From the NCBI GenBank assembly GCA_036389375.1, contig DASVQA010000199.1, positions 1-5,560 on the forward strand: 5,560 nt of DNA. Reading direction: 5' to 3'. Position 1 is the first letter of the stretch, and every line of letters starts with the position of its first letter. A program made the position numbers and the translations under genes. The stretch is from QHXQ01 sp036389375 (GTDB taxonomy: Bacteria; Acidobacteriota; Blastocatellia; Pyrinomonadales; Pyrinomonadaceae). The notes under the pieces were generated by a model. The model saw only the letters and a list, made by a program, of their open reading frames with translations. It was not told where the DNA came from and made no database searches. Of the stretch, positions 4,051 to 5,560 are shown in pieces.

Positions 4051-5560
4051 CTACTGTGCCGCGCCGAAGCGCAGGCGATACTCCTGCGAGTTCATAAAAC
4101 CATTGACCATCGTGCGGAAGTCCGTCGGATGCGTGTTCAGGAAATTGAGCCAAGCGTTATAGCCGGGCGTGTCCGGCGTGCGCCGCAGGTAGCCGTAATA
4201 CTGCATAGCGACGTAGGCCTTGTTGAATTCAAGCTGCGCCACCTCGCTGCTGTCGGCAATTGCGCGGAGCACTTGCGCGCGGGTCAGCGTCGCGGCGTTC
4301 AGCCGGTTGACGAGATCGTTGCCGGTCAGGGCCACGAGCGTCGCGCTATCGGGCTGCGCCGGGTCGGGCGTGTTGATGGCCGTCAGCGCGTACCGACCAA
4401 GCAGCGTGTTGACGTAATCGGCATTAGACAGCGTGCCCAAACTGCTGGTGAACTCCGGGCGCTGCACGAAGGCGTTCGTATGAGCCGCCTTCTTCTGGAA
4501 GACCTCCGCGCCCGTGCTGCCCGTGACGGCGCGCATATCCGCGACGATCTCCGCGTACTGCGGCAGGCGGTTGAAGGCAACTTTGTAGAAACGATAGGTG
4601 AAGTAGCCTTTGAGTTGAAACTCCTGCGAGCCGAAGAACGAGTTCGACACGGCAATGCGGTCGCAGCCGGCCGACGCCGCGTTTGGATCGAGGTTGTTTA
4701 CGTCGGGGCAATTGTTCAAGAGGTTGAGATAGGCGTTAAAGCCCGGTGTGTCGGGTTCGCGCGAGAGGAAGTCGAGATACTGCTGGCGGATGAAGAAGGC
4801 GCTCGTGAAGATGGGGTTGGCTTGTCCCGGCACGTCGTTGTCTGTGAGCGCGAGGGTCGCCGTGCTCTGGCTGCCGAGCGCCGCGCCGGCCGGATTTTTG
4901 AGTTGCAGTTGCACCGTCTCGCTGCCTTCGACGTGCGTGTCGTCAATCAGAGGAATCGTGATGTTCTTCGTCGTCTGCCCGGCGGCGAAGCTGATGGTGT
5001 CGAGCGTCGTCGCGTAGTCGCAGCGGGCAAAGGCGACGCCGGGCTTCGTGGTCGTGTTGTTGCAAGCGACGCTGGCCGGGTCGTCAACGGTGGCGAAGTC
5101 CACCGTGGCCGCGCCCGTCGTGTCGCCCGTGCGCGTGACGGTGATCACAGCGTCAACCGCGCCTTCGCTGAATGTGTAGAGCGGCGCGCTGAACTGCACG
5201 GTCGGCGCGGGCGTCGAGTTGACGGTCAACTCGTAAGCGCCGCGCCCGTAAGTGCCGATCTGAATGAGACCGGAAGCGTTCGTGGCAAAGCCTGTGACGA
5301 CCGTCGGCGGTAGCCCCGCGTTGAAGCTCTCCCAAATCTGCCCGCCCGCGAGCGAGCGAAAGACGCCGATGTCGGTGGCGACGTAGAGCGTCGTCGGGAC
5401 GAGCGGATCAATCAGCACGGCGCTGACGGGGATGTTGGGCAGGTTGCCGCTGATGTCCGTCCAGTTCGCACCTTGATTGATGGTCTTGAAGATGTGCCCT
5501 GAGCCGTAGCCACTGACGGTCAGATAGGCGACTGCGGAGTTCACCGGGTCAACCTTGATG
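4051..5560 (-). CDS. Large exported BNR / Calx-beta / DUF4214 protein, C-terminal part
   Basis: The frame is open from the right edge (first full codon 5559-5557) to TAG at 4053-4051, showing 502 residues; the N-terminus lies outside. Visible residues 1-113 look like the last blades of a BNR/sialidase-type beta-propeller (HIFKTINQGANWTDISGNLP, LYVATDIGVFRS, IGTYGRGAYEL). Residues 119-242 form a Calx-beta domain (VQFSAPLYTFSEGA, DYATTLDTISFAAGQTTKN, DDTHVEGSETVQLQLKNP, closing LTDND). The rest carries two DUF4214-like units, at about 256-280 and 451-475, both built on a Tyr/Leu-rich stretch followed by R-x-PDTPG-[FY]-NA-[YW]-LN. The segment between them includes SQEF and SQEY motifs after each unit. 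Such chains are common in Acidobacteria as secreted or surface proteins. The GTG at 5544 is not the start, because the homology runs through it. The precise function is unknown. Confidence 0.9.
   Translation of the reverse strand, partial: IKVDPVNSAVAYLTVSGYGSGHIFKTINQGANWTDISGNLPNIPVSAVLIDPLVPTTLYVATDIGVFRSLAGGQIWESFNAGLPPTVVTGFATNASGLIQIGTYGRGAYELTVNSTPAPTVQFSAPLYTFSEGAVDAVITVTRTGDTTGAATVDFATVDDPASVACNNTTTKPGVAFARCDYATTLDTISFAAGQTTKNITIPLIDDTHVEGSETVQLQLKNPAGAALGSQSTATLALTDNDVPGQANPIFTSAFFIRQQYLDFLSREPDTPGFNAYLNLLNNCPDVNNLDPNAASAGCDRIAVSNSFFGSQEFQLKGYFTYRFYKVAFNRLPQYAEIVADMRAVTGSTGAEVFQKKAAHTNAFVQRPEFTSSLGTLSNADYVNTLLGRYALTAINTPDPAQPDSATLVALTGNDLVNRLNAATLTRAQVLRAIADSSEVAQLEFNKAYVAMQYYGYLRRTPDTPGYNAWLNFLNTHPTDFRTMVNGFMNSQEYRLRFGAAQ

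Noticed and set aside
4006..5313. 435-codon plus-strand open frame
   Set aside because: It lies opposite the Calx-beta/DUF4214 gene. Its translation is Arg/Val-rich with no recognisable domain, while the minus-strand reading has clear domains. High GC explains the long antisense frame.

Overview
The window is GC-rich, densely coded bacterial DNA. The combination of a Calx-beta/DUF4214 secreted protein, a zinc-finger anti-sigma factor and a YdjM-type membrane hydrolase suggests an Acidobacteriota genome, probably class Blastocatellia. That placement is an inference from protein style; no rRNA or other marker gene is present.

Layout. On the minus strand (1735 down to 1) lie a membrane-anchored TPR protein of YfgM/CpoB type and then a YdjM-like membrane metal-dependent hydrolase that runs off the left edge. 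The 82-nt gap between them is almost filled by a palindrome built of degenerate 7-bp units. Positions 1736-2109 are a divergent regulatory region. It holds a sigma70-like promoter for the TPR gene, a sigma70-like promoter facing right, and a close match to an RpoE-type ECF promoter ahead of the sigma gene. Next come an ECF sigma factor (2110-2772, GTG start with a perfect GGAGG) and its probable membrane anti-sigma factor (3207-3962, zf-HC2 zinc finger plus one membrane helix). A very large hairpin (3981-4038) separates this pair from a convergent minus-strand gene. That gene (4051 to the right edge) is the C-terminal part of a large exported protein with a BNR beta-propeller end, a Calx-beta domain and two DUF4214-like repeats.

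The unusual part is the 434-nt gap between the sigma and anti-sigma genes, where one normally expects a few bases or an overlap. It contains a 282-bp element bounded by 24-bp inverted repeats (22/24 matching). Its interior is packed with abutting stems, including a three-way junction. Eight bases further on is a second copy of the heptad palindrome, ending next to the anti-sigma ATG. Both heptad palindromes have the same orientation relative to the gene that follows, and both of those genes lack a visible Shine-Dalgarno sequence.

Working model: the ECF sigma transcribes its own gene from 2028-2056. The membrane anti-sigma holds it inactive until an envelope signal arrives. The inserted elements between the two genes may change anti-sigma expression relative to sigma. 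The target regulon and the signal cannot be read from this window.
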